A stretch of 64,000 nt of DNA. It comes from Simmondsia chinensis (taxonomy: Eukaryota > Streptophyta > Magnoliopsida > Caryophyllales > Simmondsiaceae). The position numbers and the translations under genes are program-made. Location of the stretch: positions 26,087,212-26,151,211 of the forward strand of contig JAGTTD010000016.1 of the NCBI GenBank assembly GCA_018398585.1. Reading direction: 5' to 3'. Shown here one piece after another: positions 11,020-22,182 of this stretch. The notes beneath the pieces are model-generated. The model was given only the letters and a program-made list of their open reading frames with translations, did no database searches and had not been told where the DNA came from. Every line of letters starts with the position of its first letter. Within the stretch, counting starts at the first letter, position 1.

Positions 11020-12145
11020 TAGATAGCCTCCGACCTTTAATCACTCAGTAAACCTCATTACTTTTGAAAATCAAACACTTTGCCTCCAATCAACTTTTTG
11101 TTAATCATTTTATCTCTCAAAATAAAAGAGGTGGGAGTTTTATTTTCTAGGAAAAAATTGAGTTTTTATGTTTTTAAAAAGAAAGATTTTTTTTATATTT
11201 ATTAAAATTATTATTTTAATTAATTATAATAATAACATTATAAGTTTAGAAAATATTTTTTTTTGGAAATTTTGTAAAAATATATTATAATAATTTAAAA
11301 TTAGACTAATAGATATGAAACTAAAAAATTTAAAATTTAAAAACTATAGAAAAATAATTTTTAAAAAAATATTTAAAAATATAATAATATTTTTTAATAT
11401 TGATAAAATTAGATTAATAAATTTAAAATTAAAATGTTCACGAATTAAAAATTAAGGATTTTCTACTTTCAATCAAAAATAGGGATTTATGTATTCAAGC
11501 AAAAGATATGAGATTTATATTAGTCATTAAAATTAATTGGAATAATACTATTATAAGTTTAAAAGATAATAAAATACTTTTTAAATTTTAAAAATTATAA
11601 GATAATATGTAATAATTATTGGTTAAAAGTAAGTTTTAAAATTAGATTAATAAATTTGAATTTAAAATGGATGAAATTAAAAATTTAAAAATAAATTATG
11701 AAAAATAATATTTTTGGAAATAATTTAAAAAATAAAGTTAAAAAATATTATCATATTTTTTTGAACATTTTTAAACAATTACTTTTTTCAAATTTTTAAT
11801 TTCATAAATTTCTAATTTTCAAAATTTTAAATCTAATTTGAAATTATTTTAAATCAAAAGTTGTTATATTTTATCTCATAATAATTTTAATTAAATTTTC
11901 CAAAAAAAATTATCTTCTAAACTTATAAAACTATTATTATAATTAAATAAAATAATTATATTTATATAAATGTAGAGACTTCCTTATTCTTTTTTCCTAA
12001 AAACATAAATTGTTTTAATTTTTACCCAAAAATATGAAACTTCTTCAAAAAATAAAATCAAACATTTAACTTGATCACTTTTGATAGGCAAAATAGTCAT
12101 AAAAAATTTGTAGGGGGTTCAGTATTTAATTTTTAAAAGTAAAAA
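11020..12145. repeat. Very AT-rich foldback region
   Basis: Sequence near 11,060-11,110 (AAATCAAACACTTTGCCTCC, then TTAATCATTTTATCTCTC) is found inverted near 12,085-12,150 (GATAGGCAAAATAGTCAT, then GGGGGTTCAGTATTTAATTT). The interior is almost pure A/T with many imperfect inverted pairs of ATTTTTTAA type. No coding signal. The boundaries are approximate. Confidence 0.45.
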
Positions 12146-12374
12146 AAATTTAATAAGTAATTTTATTTATTAGAAAATTTTTTATTATTAAAGTAAAAGA
12201 TAAATATTTACCCTATAATAATATAGATAGACAATGGTGTCGGCAGAGACCCCACAATTGATCCTCCAGGCCAATAAATTATATAATACTAAAACTATTA
12301 GATTTTAATCACGTGCCTATTCCCTCGTTGTCGCTACGTTTGGGAACTGCTTTTTTATTTTCTTTTAGTTATTT

Positions 12375-12597
12375 AATTTCAACTGACTTTCTAAAAGTTT
12401 AAACTAATAGATGAATATCCATAAATAATTATTAGATTTGAACCGTGGATAATGTATAGATCGGCCTCATATTATATGATGCTTAAATTATATTAATATC
12501 AAAAGTGGGGTTAGACTCTGATACCATGTTAGATAAGTAACTTTACTAAAAATTTAAGTTAATAGGTGAAAGCCCGTGATTAATTCGTACTCTAACA
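12375..12597 (-). mobile_element. SMART-type element remnant
   Basis: A 71-bp repeat starting TGTTAGATAAG (12,527) and ending CTCTAACA (12,597) is directly preceded by GACTCTGATACCA, the complement of a tRNA-iMet primer site. A decayed second copy of the repeat lies at about 12,385-12,455 (TTTCTAAAAGTTTAAACTAA). LTRs this short with this primer site are typical of SMART elements. It cannot encode proteins. Confidence 0.6.
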
Positions 12598-13777
12598 CTC
12601 ATTAGTCTGTTGAGTAAAATTCTTCTGTGTTAGTGTTTTGGATAGCTTATACCTTTATAAAGAAACTTTTCAAAAGTTAAAAGTAATAGCTTTTATTGTC
12701 TCAAACTTCGAGTATAACTGAACACGGTTAATAATGTACCACTTTTATCATCCTATTTACATAATTGTCCACAGTTATATATCTCTTCTTCTTGAAATAA
12801 TATGTTTCGAGAGTTTAGTATTAAACCTTCTTTGTTGTATATTTATTTTTGGGTAAATTATAAAAAGCTCCGTGACATTTGTTTTTAAAAACGGAAAACC
12901 TCCTCACAATAAAAACAAACACTTCACTCTCTAATATTTCAAAAATCCATTACTTTATCATAATCCATTAGGTTAATTGTTAAGTCAATTTTTTGTAATC
13001 ATTTTGCCTCTCAATTGTAAAAGGGTAAAATATTCAATTTTATTTTGGACAAAATATAAAAAGACCCTCTGAACTTTACTGTTAAACACAACACACCCCT
13101 TGGACTTTCTATTTCATAAAATAGTCCATTGAACTTTGCTATTATGTACAATATATCCCTTGAATTTTGCAATTAAACACAATATATCCCAACACTTTTA
13201 ATTTTAGAAAATAGCCCTTGAATTTTGGTGCCGCATACAACTTACCCCCGAACTTTATTACTAAATGTAACTCACGGTTTAAATATTAATAAATTTGAGA
13301 ATTAAAACAAAATACAAAAAATATTTAAGAAAAATTTTGAAAAATATAATAGTATTTTTTAATGTTGGAATAAATTAGATTAACAAATTTAAAATTAAAA
13401 AAATATATCAAGTTAAAAGTCAAGGATTTTTTATTTGTATATAAAAGATAGGGAATTATATTTTTATATAAAATCTAGGCGTTTTATATTTCTAAGAAAA
13501 ATATAAGAAGCTGATAAAAAAAATATTTTTCAATATTTACAAAAATTAATTTTTAATTAAGTATAATAATAGCATTATAAATTTAGAAGATAATCAAAAA
13601 TATTCAAAATTTGCATAAATAATACTATAAGATAAAATATAATAATTTTCTAAAAATATAAATTTTAAAATTAGATTAATATATTTAAAATTTATACATA
13701 GTACGACATTAAAATTTTGAAAATAAATTACGAAAAAATTTAAAATTTAAAAAACTAAAGTTAAAAAATATTATTAT

Positions 13778-14912
13778 CACTACAAGAAAACATGAAATTT
13801 GCAACTATATTTGCCGTCACAATGTAGCCTAGAAAACCGTTACAAAAAATATTAGAAACCCATTTGAAACGGGAAAAAAAATGGTTCCTAAAATTGCGGT
13901 CACTAAAATATTATGACGGCTTAGAAACAGTACACTGACTGCATATGTGACGGCAAAACAGTTACAATCTGTGACCGCTTTCACGGTCACAGAACTACGC
14001 AGCGGTCATTAGTTTTAATAATATTAAATATTTATTAAACTAAACATAATTTCCAATAATATAATTTTTTATCATAAAATAATATAATTGTTAGAATAAT
14101 ATTATTATTAACAAATAAAATATTTATTTCTAAAGAAATTTTGTAATTTTAATTATTTATAAATTAATTAGCTACTCTAACAATAATAAATTTTTTATCA
14201 GTAGTATAAAAATATTAGTTTTTGCCTTATCAATAACTATTTTTATTATTTATGAGTTGTTAGTTTTATTGTTAGAACAAATAAATTATATAATTTTAAA
14301 TTTATTGTTAATTTTATTACAGTATTACATGTTTTAAATATTTTGAAACATGTAATACTGTAAAATTTATTGTTAATTTTATTACAATATTACATGTTTT
14401 AAATATTTTAAAATAATACGATAAATTATATGTGTATTAGTATTCTAAGATTTTATTTATTAATTTTTTTATTTATAAATTTTATAAAATACTATTGCAC
14501 TAAAAAATTTATATATTTTTAATACATATTCCAAATAGCATTGTATAAGGGTTTAAAATAGACTGTATTTTTAACTTTTTTTAATCCCTAATTTTAATGA
14601 TTTATTACATATATATAACTTTTATGGCTTCAAAATTATTTCATAACATATTTCAAATAGAAATTAATATACTAATAAGTAATTTATCTCACATAATATT
14701 TAAAATCAAATAAATTATGTTATAATAATAGATTAGCTTTTTGTTACGGATTTTTACAAATACGGTTTTAGTATTTCAATTATGAAACAGTAATTGTGAC
14801 CGCTGTTTCCCGTCAGTCTACTGTCAGTGAGCCGTCACAATTCCGTCAGAGATTCTGTGATGGTTTGAACCGTCAGCCCATTTGGTTCCTAAATCATTGT
14901 TTTCTAGTAGTG
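13778..14912. mobile_element. CACTA-type non-autonomous transposon
   Basis: The left end reads CACTACAAGAAAACATG and the right end TTTTCTAGTAGTG, the classic CACTA (CMC/EnSpm) terminal inverted repeat. It is flanked by the 3-bp TSD TAT (13,775-13,777 and 14,913-14,915). Subterminal regions carry repeated CCGTCAC/GTGACCG motifs in both orientations (13,830-14,000 and 14,795-14,880), the expected transposase-binding arrays. The 0.8-kb centre is AT-rich and has no transposase, so it depends on an autonomous partner. Confidence 0.85.
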
Positions 14913-15019
14913 TATATTTTTTAAACTTTTTTCAAAATTTTATTTTTCATATTTTATTTCAAAATTTTCAATTTCATGCCTTTTTTTATTTTAATTTCAA
15001 GCTTATTAATGTTTAAGGG

Positions 15020-15206
15020 AGAATTTATTGGGTGATCCGGGGTCACCATAATGACGTGGTGACCCCTACACAAACTTCTCTCATTTTGTCATAAAAATTA
15101 ATTTAAATAATATTTAAATAATTACATTTAATTACAACTTTCATTGAAATATGTGTAGGGGTCACCACGTCATTGTGGTGACCCCAGGTCACTCAATAAT
15201 TTCTCT
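15020..15206. repeat. MITE with about 50-bp inverted repeats
   Basis: The left arm GGGGTCACCATAATGACGTG and the right arm CACGTCATTGTGGTGACCCC are almost perfect complements. The paired arms extend from AGAATTTATTG at the left end to CAATAATTTCTCT at the right. The 8-9 bp flank GTTTAAGG(G) occurs at 15,011-15,019 and again from 15,207, consistent with a Mutator-like TSD. The 80-bp centre is AT-rich. It would form a stable RNA hairpin. Confidence 0.75.
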
Positions 15207-15914
15207 GTTTAAGGGGTGTCTTATGTTTCCTAACAAAGTTCGCAGGGACGAGGGGTGAATTATGTGTAATAATAAAGTTTAAGGGCTAAATTAAAAGTAT
15301 AGGGAGTGTATTGCGTTTAGTTGCAAAGTTTAAGAGAATTTCTATGAAATTAGAAGTGTAGGGGTGTATTGTATTTAATTGTAAAGTTCGGGGGCTATTT
15401 TATGAAATTAAAAGTGCAGCAAGTGATGTTGTGTTTAATTGTAAAGTTCAAGAGGTCTCTCTATATTGTGCCCTTTTATTTTTAGTAGGGGTTTTCTAGA
15501 TTTTGTAAAAAGTAAGAATGTTTTCCGTCTTTTTTGTAGTGTGTTGTGTTTAATTGTAAAGTTCAAACGATAAAAAAATAAAATTATTAAATGAGTATTG
15601 AATCCTCCTAAAGTATTTCCAAGCATAAAAAAAAGAGAAAATATATACAATAAATTAAAATTAACTGAATGTATATTATAGTCAAAGTTCCCATTTTACG
15701 CAAAACATTAAACTCCCACATCGCAAACAGATTAAAAAAAAAAAAATGGTACGAATACAATAAAATTTTAAAATAATGAGAGAAAAAATATAAATTGAAT
15801 AAAAAACTAGAACGAATATTATACATTTAAAAATGCTGACAATAATGCCTTATCTAATCATTGGGTAAAGAGTAAAAAACAAAGGAAGGATAAAGAGATG
15901 GGGGTAAGTTAATA

Positions 15915-16176
15915 CCTTACCCTTGTTTGGATTGTCATATTAAAAAGGGTAAGTATAAAAAAAGGTAAATGAGTTATCCTTATTTAATAAATGAGTAAAA
16001 GAGTAAGAATAAAAAGGTCATAGTTTAAATAAGGGCAAAATTGTCCAAATTTTTTTAAAAACTTACTCTTCCTCTTTTCCCTCAAATTACGGGTTAAAAA
16101 AAATGGAGGTAAAGAGAGGTAAAGATAATAGAGGTTAAGTTTTTACACCCAGTTGCCCTATTGCTAAACAAGGGTA
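15915..16176. repeat. Possible MITE
   Basis: The ends TACCCTTGTTTGG (15,918) and CTAAACAAGGGTA (to 16,176) are inverted complements. The interior is rich in GGTAA motifs. No convincing TSD. Confidence 0.35.
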
Positions 16177-16336
16177 AATGGAGTGCTTAAGCAAATTCTG
16201 TACAAATAAAAGTAAAGTATGGAATGAATACAATAAAATTAGAGTGTTGTAAAAATTGTTATTAAAAATGATAAAATCCAACAGGTTATACAATAAAATT
16301 ACAGTGTTGTAAAAATTGTTATTAAAAATAATAAAA

Positions 16337-17780
16337 TTAAAGTGGATTCGCGAACTTCGGCAATGAGATGTGTGGATGTGGCAAGGGTTCTTATTGATAC
16401 TTGCTTCCTATCTACTATCCAACAGGTTGTGCAAGTCAACCTTAGTGAGGGAAGCCGAATGATCTTTGTAAAAGAAGGGAACTCCGAGCTAATCCCAAGC
16501 CACTCTGCGGAAGTTATTCACCTTGCAGTGTCTGCCAGATTAAATAGGGAAGAAGATCGAACCCTACAACAAGCTCCTAACGTTATTATCAACACCAACC
16601 CGGTTCCTCGTGAACGTGATATGTACCCGATCCAGGTGATGGACCCTTCGATACACCCAAGGACTGGGTGTATTGATGTGTGTATTGATAATTTGAGTGC
16701 GGAACACGTTACGCTACATATTAACCACTAGGTTATTGGTAGCTGGCCCTTGGTTATGCAGTCTCCTTACTCGCTTGTCTATCTCTCTCTACCCCGAGTC
16801 CTTGAACAGCCTGTTGCTACACAGTGCCAGGTTAACAGACTATATGTAAGATCGCAACTGCTTCTATCTTGGGTTGAGGACAGTGGAACCAGATCACATG
16901 GGATGCAAATCCAGAGCACACCTCAAGCAGATCAAATATCAAACACTAATAGTGACTACGAGTTTGAGTCGTCGGGTCCAACCTTTCCACCGGGATTTGA
17001 ACCGTTGATTGATCATAGTCAAGTCGAGGACATGGACCTATGTGTTAATTTGGCTCAAGATATCGCGGAAACCTCAAAGGCAGGGGAAAGGAGAAGAAGA
17101 AAAGAGAGACCGGGGCGCCAGGAACCTAATGGTGATGCTTCTAAAAGGGATCGCAAGGCTCTCAAGCTCTGGAAAAAAAGATCAAGAGAAACAGAACCTT
17201 CAAGTGTTCTTTAAAGATATGTCTTCTGGTAGCAGTGGGAAGAGGAGGCTTGAGAAAGTGACCAAGGCCAAAGGGAAGAAAAAGACTCGAAACAAGAACA
17301 AGAAATGCTTCACAGCTAAGCAACTGCTCAAGGGAAAAGGCACTTGGGAGACTGGGAAGTTGCGTGGGTTGAATTTTCATGGGAATGAATCCCTTATGAT
17401 TGAGCGCTTTACTGAAATGGACTAAGGTTTGGATTCGTTTGTGCTGTTCTCCCCCAGATCTTTGTGGTCCTGGTCTCTTCTTCCTCCTCTTTCCAGCTCA
17501 GTTTCTGGTCCAGATCTGTTGCGCCTTTTTCTCCAGCTGTTGGTTTTTGCTTCTTACCCGTGCTTTTCTTTGTTGCTCCTGGGGCTCCTTTTTCGGGTTG
17601 TGTTGTTTGTTGGTTAGTTTCCTGTTTTGTTGTTTTTTGCCCTGTTTGTTTTGTTGTCCATTCCCCTTTGTCTTTTCTTGTTTTGTTTGCTTGGTCCATC
17701 TCCATTTTTCAGTGTTGTTTGGGCTCGCTTTGTCGAGGCCCGATGTTGTTCTTCGGCTTTGCCGATATTTATCGAAAGAA
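16337..17780 (+). mobile_element. L1-like LINE copy A, 5'-truncated and lacking ORF2
   Basis: The copy starts inside ORF1 (VDSRTSAMRCVDVARVLIDT, the DUF4283 region) and runs through the ORF1 stop near 17,425. It then has about 350 bp of T-rich 3' UTR-like sequence ending near TTCGGCTTTGCCGATATTTA (17,755). No endonuclease or RT exists anywhere downstream. Upstream, a 50-bp motif (ATTAAAAATGATAAAATCC and its neighbour) occurs twice (16,230-16,336). AAAAATGATAAAATCCAA at 16,266 recurs right after the element at 17,781, a possible TSD. Confidence 0.65.
16342..17425 (+). pseudogene. LINE A ORF1 (partial)
   Basis: ORF1 of plant L1 LINEs is an RNA-binding protein of the ribonucleoprotein. The N-terminal RRM is missing. 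The C-terminal part of a DUF4283-type domain (ARVLIDTCFLS, VNLSEGSRMIFVKEG) is open from 16,342 to 16,731. After a stop, a second frame (16,750-17,214) carries an acidic stretch with GPTFPPGFEPL and a very basic tail (RRRKERPG, KKRSRETEP). A third frame (17,009-17,425) has the Lys-rich end. At least one stop and one frameshift prevent expression as one protein. Confidence 0.65.
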
Positions 17781-17799
17781 AAATGATAAAATCCAATAA

Positions 17800-18055
17800 T
17801 AAAGACAGAAATCAATTATGGAGAGCCAAGACAAGAACAAAAACAACAACCCAGTGTCTTAAAATGGCTTCCGCTACGACAAGGTTGAGGAGGATAAGAT
17901 GTACACAACTCTACCCATACAGGTAGATTATAAAGGGCCCTAAACCCTAAAAGGAACAATATTTATAAAATTCAAAAAATACAAAAATAATAGATATGCA
18001 ACACTAGGTACACTGTGAACTAGCATCAGTGTGCTTCTCTCTTCTAATAGTAGGG
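17800..18055. other. Spacer with a possible SINE fragment
   Basis: AGGATAAGATGTACACAACTC at 17,890 looks like the complement of a SINE 3' body (compare GCTGCGTACATCC elsewhere), but no boxes or TSD can be seen. The rest is AT-rich. Confidence 0.25.
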
Positions 18056-18059
18056 TTGA

Positions 18060-18430
18060 CCACACTAAAATAATTTTTTTTTTATAAGCAGCGAGAAAAA
18101 CTAGTGATACAAAAAACTGACATCTCACGAAGAAATCCAAAAAGCGGACACATAGTGCAAAAAAGGGAAAAATAACAAGAAACACTTATTAAAGCCGTAT
18201 CTAATGACTCAATACACCCGTAAACAAAAATATATTAACTCACTATATCTCTAATTAATGCCACACTTGAAGTGAAAAACAATCCAGCTGAAATAAAAAC
18301 GTAGGAAAAGAACCAGACCATAAATGGTGGCCATGAGCTTTGTAGTACTTACCTCATTTGCTCCAGCTCTTGGATTACAATGTTGACAAGTGAGTTTCAA
18401 ACTCCACCATATAATGCTTAACAAATTAGT
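18060..18430 (+). repeat. Diverged direct repeat, copy R1
   Basis: This stretch is related to 18,715-18,934 plus 19,317-19,450. Shared landmarks include GAGAAAAACTAGTGATAC with GAGAAAGACTCGTGATAT, ATATATTAACTCAC, and CTCTTGGATTACAATGTTGA with TTCTCGGATTACGATATTGA. It could be a LINE 5' UTR, since copy R2 lies upstream of LINE B. That is inference. Confidence 0.45.
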
Positions 18431-18529
18431 CCATTCCCAGGTTAGTGTTAAAAATATTTATTTTGACTATTACAATACTTTTCTTTTTTAACTTCACAAA
18501 TATAATGCCAAAAAAGATTTTATATAATA

Positions 18530-18700
18530 GTTTAGAGTTTGTCTCGTTGTTTTCGCCAGGAGCAAATACTGGCACAACTTATCTGTCAAAAATGTCATTT
18601 TCGTTGTCTGTGTATTTAGCAGCAGTGCCCTTTTAAAGGGGTTGGTTACCCTCGCCCGAGCCCAATCTTGTATTATTCATCAATCAAAAAAAAGAAAAAG
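18530..18700 (+). repeat. Possible retroelement 3' end
   Basis: GCAGTGCCCTTTTAAAGGGG is followed by GGTTACCCTCGCCCGAGCCC and an A-rich stretch with TCATCAATCAAAAAAAAG, which looks like a polyadenylated LINE 3' end. There is no coding part. Confidence 0.3.
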
Positions 18701-18714
18701 GAAAAAAAATGTGT

Positions 18715-19460
18715 TTAAAACCACGTATTTTTTTAAATAATTAACGAGAAAGACTCGTGATATAAAAGCTAGCATATCACAAAGATACTCAACAAAAATG
18801 CACACATAGTGTGAGAAAAGAAAAAATAACAAAAAACAATTAATGAATGTCATATTTAATGTATCAATATGCCCGATAATAGAAATATATTAACTCACAT
18901 TATATCACCAATAATACACTAGAAGTAACAGAATTGTTGAATATAGTATTTTATTTTTATTGCATTTTACGTATATGTATTTTGTACTTAGTCATCTTTA
19001 TATTTTGTACATGGCATATTCCCTAGGATTCCTTTATTTAGGAGTCTAGAATTGATGAGAAGACTTCTGCATCCGTTCTGCTGGTAATCGGCCCTTAATG
19101 GGCATTCATGTGTTTTAAATGTCATTTATGCTTTGTTCTAGCTTCTAGGTTTCTAGTGTAGAGATTGGTTCTTCGGTTTTTCTTTTGTTTTTCTACTTAA
19201 TTTGTAGCATTTTTCCTTGATTATTCATTCAAATAAAAAGTTCTTTTCATTCATATTTTGTGTTCATCTAGCTTTGCCTTATTTTAAATTTTACAACCAA
19301 AGGGGACATCAGAGCAGTAATAACTGAAAACGAAAAAATAGGAATAGAACCAAACCCTAGATGGTGCTCATGGGCCTTGTGGTGCTTGCCTCAGTTACTC
19401 CATTTCTCGGATTACGATATTGAGCTCACTCTAAAGCATGCTCCTTCCATTTCTAGTGTA
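18715..19460 (+). repeat. Diverged direct repeat R2, split by a solo LTR
   Basis: Second copy of R1. Homology to R1 runs to 18,934, is interrupted by 382 bp, and resumes after 19,316 (GTAATAACTGAAAACGAAAA beside AAATAAAAACGTAGGAAAAG in R1). Confidence 0.45.
18935..19316. repeat. Probable solo LTR
   Basis: This 382-bp block begins TGTTGAATATAG and ends CATCAGAGCA (TG...CA). It interrupts repeat R2 exactly where copy R1 is continuous. The flanks AGAAT (18,930-18,934) and GTAAT (19,317-19,321) match at four of five bases, a plausible decayed 5-bp TSD. The T-rich 3' half with an AATAAA-like ATAAAAAG fits an LTR R/U5. No internal retroelement sequence is attached. Confidence 0.45.
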
Positions 19461-19679
19461 GCACATGGATTTACTTAACTCCAATAATACTTATAAAACA
19501 AGTGCCCTTGACACTCCTTTTTCGAAATTTTTTAAGGTAATATTAGTAGCAGAGCAAAATTATTGAAACCAAAAAAAAGAATTTATGAAATTTTATGACT
19601 AGTTTTTAATACATATCACATCATTACTCTAATAATAACATTTTTATCTAGATAATAACAATATTTTTATTTGATTGGT

Positions 19680-20330
19680 CGAACATAGTTAGAGCTGGAA
19701 AATCTAAACTGTTTGACACCACCCCGTCCCCTGTCTGACACCACCACCCCCTAGCATCTGACACCACCCCAGCGTCTCCTCTACTGCCTGTCCCACCACC
19801 ACCAATGTCTCTTCCACCTCCAAAGATGCCTCCCCCACCACCACCACCAGTGCATCTCCTTGCCACCTCCACCACCACCGTCTCCTCCACCACCATCTCC
19901 TCGCTTCCCCCCCTGCCACAACCGTCTCCTCCACCGATTCATCCACCGTCCCCTCCACCACTCCAAAAATCGCCTCCTTTTCTCCTCCACCATCTCCTCT
20001 ACTACCACCACTATCTCCTAGCCACCCTTGCCTCTAATACAAATCCTAGCCACCCTCAGCCACAAAATCTCTTCCTTGTCTCTCCATCTCCTCCACCAAC
20101 ACCGACTCATCCAAACCACAGCCACCAGATTCCCCCCTCCCCCTCTAGTCTTTCCCAACCCAAATCACAACCTCCCTCTTCGTCTCCTCCACCTCTGCCC
20201 AAACGCCGCCATCTCCACCAGTGCCTCACCACCACTGTTTTCATCGCTGCTACCACCACCACAACACATCAGCTCCGTCACTTCGTCCACCGCTAATGAA
20301 ACCCAGCATCCAACTCCCTTGGGCGTTTTA
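19680..20330 (+). other. Strongly C-rich, G-poor leader upstream of LINE B ORF1
   Basis: The plus strand is dominated by CCA, CCT and CAC triplets (for example CCACCACCACCACCAGTG at about 19,836) with very few G. The several long frames through it on both strands are compositional. It lies directly upstream of the LINE B start codon, so it may be part of the LINE 5' UTR. That link is inference. Confidence 0.5.
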
Positions 20331-20331
20331 A

Positions 20332-22182
20332 ATGTCAACATCTGGCGAGGCAGTATCCATTTTTGTTGATGGCCTAATAGAAAGAATGACAAACTCATGG
20401 CTCAAAGCAGTTTTTCGAGACTTCAAATCAATCTAAGACACTTTTTTTCCTGTGAAGAAAAGAATGAGGTCTAAATTTTCTTATGGGTTTGTTAGGTTTT
20501 GTGGTTTGCATGAAGTTGCAATGGCAATTGAAACCATGAATGGAAAATGGGTAGCGGGTGTTAAGCACAGAGTTGAACGGGCTAACCCGTGCAGAAGGTC
20601 TACTTCTTCATCTTTTCGGAACCAACCTTACTCGGGGGTTAACTGACATCCCAGTGCTACAGGAGCAAATGACGATCAGACTAATGCACCCCCCCAGTGG
20701 GGTTGGGGGTTTTGAGCACCTGAACATTCCGAAGATTGTGGTGTCGAATGCAAACAAGATTGTGGAGGCCTGGCTCAACAGATCAATAATTGCTCACTCG
20801 TCTGAAAAGGATACTGTGGATAATGTCCTCACATTTATCATAGAGAATAATCTTCATAGTTTAACCTCTTAAGGGTTAAGCCCCTTCACCTTTATCCTGG
20901 TCTACAACTCTGTTGATACCTTGGAATTCTACCTTGGTCCGTGCAAGGGGATTCTACTATGTAGATTCAAAGAGGTGTATAAATACTTAGGCGAGACCTT
21001 TGGCTCTCTTAATAGAAGAGTGTGGATTAAGGTCTATGGATTACCTGTTTAATGTTGGTCTAAGGAAGGTTTAATTGACCTTGCTAAGATCTGGGACGCG
21101 TTCATCAGAGTGGATTCCAGGACTTTAGCTATGAGATGCATTGATGTAGCCAGGGTTCTTATTGACACTTGCTCCCTAACACTTATTCATCATATGGTCC
21201 AAGTTTAATTTAATGGGGGATCACGTATGGTTCTGGTAAAAAAGGGTAATCAGAAGTGATTCTAGACTACTCACCCAGAGTCGTTGCTTTCTCGGTTAAG
21301 GCTAGATTAGCAAGGGAACATGCCTCATTCTCTTCACATACCCATCGAGATGGAGCTTGCACTACTTTGGTACGGCATACCTCACGGGTTCATCCGTCTC
21401 CTGTGCAGACGACAGCTGTCATAGATGATTGTGAGTATTTTGAAACTCCCCGTGCAAGGTTAGTGAATGAAGGCATGAGTTTTGGCTGACAAACTTCAAG
21501 CAAGAGTGCTATTCACATTGATGGTCAATATATTAGGAGATGGGACTTAGATTGCCATTACCCATGTGCATCTCTTCCCCCTACCTTCCCCCAGCATGTT
21601 ACTCAACTACCAATCTAGGAAGTGCGAGTAAACCAACACTTTTGTCTCCCCCTTTCGTGGGTCCAGAGTGATGTAGCTGAAACAATCCAACCTCATGTTC
21701 AGACATCGTCTCAGGAGGATGAAGCTCGAGACACCGTAAGTGAATGACTCAGGGTCCTCTGGGTCTGAGTTTCCACCGGCTTCGGGCCCCCTTCCTTGAC
21801 AAGTCCCTCACACATAAAGGACAGTAAGCCAAAGAATTTCTGGGTGCCGGTGTTGTTTATGGAGGAGTCCCACATAGTTGGGTAGAGAAGGGAAAAAGCG
21901 TTGGCGGGATGTCAGATGCATAAGTCGAGTGCAACAAAAAGGGGTAGGAGAGCGTTGAAGTGAAAGTTGAAAGAGCAAGTGAAGAGGGAGCTACAAGATT
22001 TCCTAAAATACATGTCGCTTGGGAATAGCGCAAAGATATTTGCAAAGGCCTCTGACAAACAAAAAAAGAGGAATATAGTGAAAAGGGGATCCTTGCTGCA
22101 GAGCGCACTATGGCCATGGGAAAAAAGACTAGGGCTGAATTTTGATGGTTATAATCCGCTTACGCTAAGTACCTTGCTTTGA
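20332..22182 (+). pseudogene. LINE B ORF1 with RRM and DUF4283 domains (broken)
   Basis: The start ATG at 20,332 gives MSTSGEAVSIFVDGLIERM, with an RRM RNP2-like SIFVDGL. After an in-frame TAA at about 20,434 the RRM continues with the RNP1 motif SYGFVRF (20,480-20,500). A DUF4283 region is readable around 20,960-21,250 (YLGETFGSLNRRVWIKVYGL, then DVARVLIDTC) with further stops. The C-terminal basic part ends near 22,182. Many frame changes show decay. In autonomous L1 elements this protein coats the LINE RNA. Confidence 0.65.

Larger units (their letters stand above)
13047..15473. repeat. Foldback element with tandemly repeated arms, hosting two other transposons
   Basis: The left arm (about 13,047-13,300) and the right arm (about 15,207-15,473) are inverted copies. 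Each arm is made of loose 50-60 bp units: the right arm repeats TTTAATTGTAAAGTTC followed by TATTTTATGAAATTAAAAGT, and the left arm repeats the complement. AT-rich inner arms continue to 13,777 and from 14,913. A CACTA element (13,778-14,912) and a MITE (15,020-15,206) sit inside. Arms built of short tandem units resemble the architecture of FB/Galileo foldback elements; homology is not claimed. Confidence 0.6.

Noticed and set aside
13047..13300. Coding region on the minus strand
   Set aside because: The periodicity comes from tandem units of the foldback arm and not from codons.
17400..17815. Cys/Phe-rich and Lys/Gln-rich frames
   Set aside because: T-rich LINE 3' UTR translated in several frames and on both strands; no conserved domain.
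19805..20296. Pro/Ser-rich 163-codon frame resembling an extensin
   Set aside because: It stems from CCA/CCT composition; overlapping frames of equal quality exist on both strands, and there is no signal peptide.
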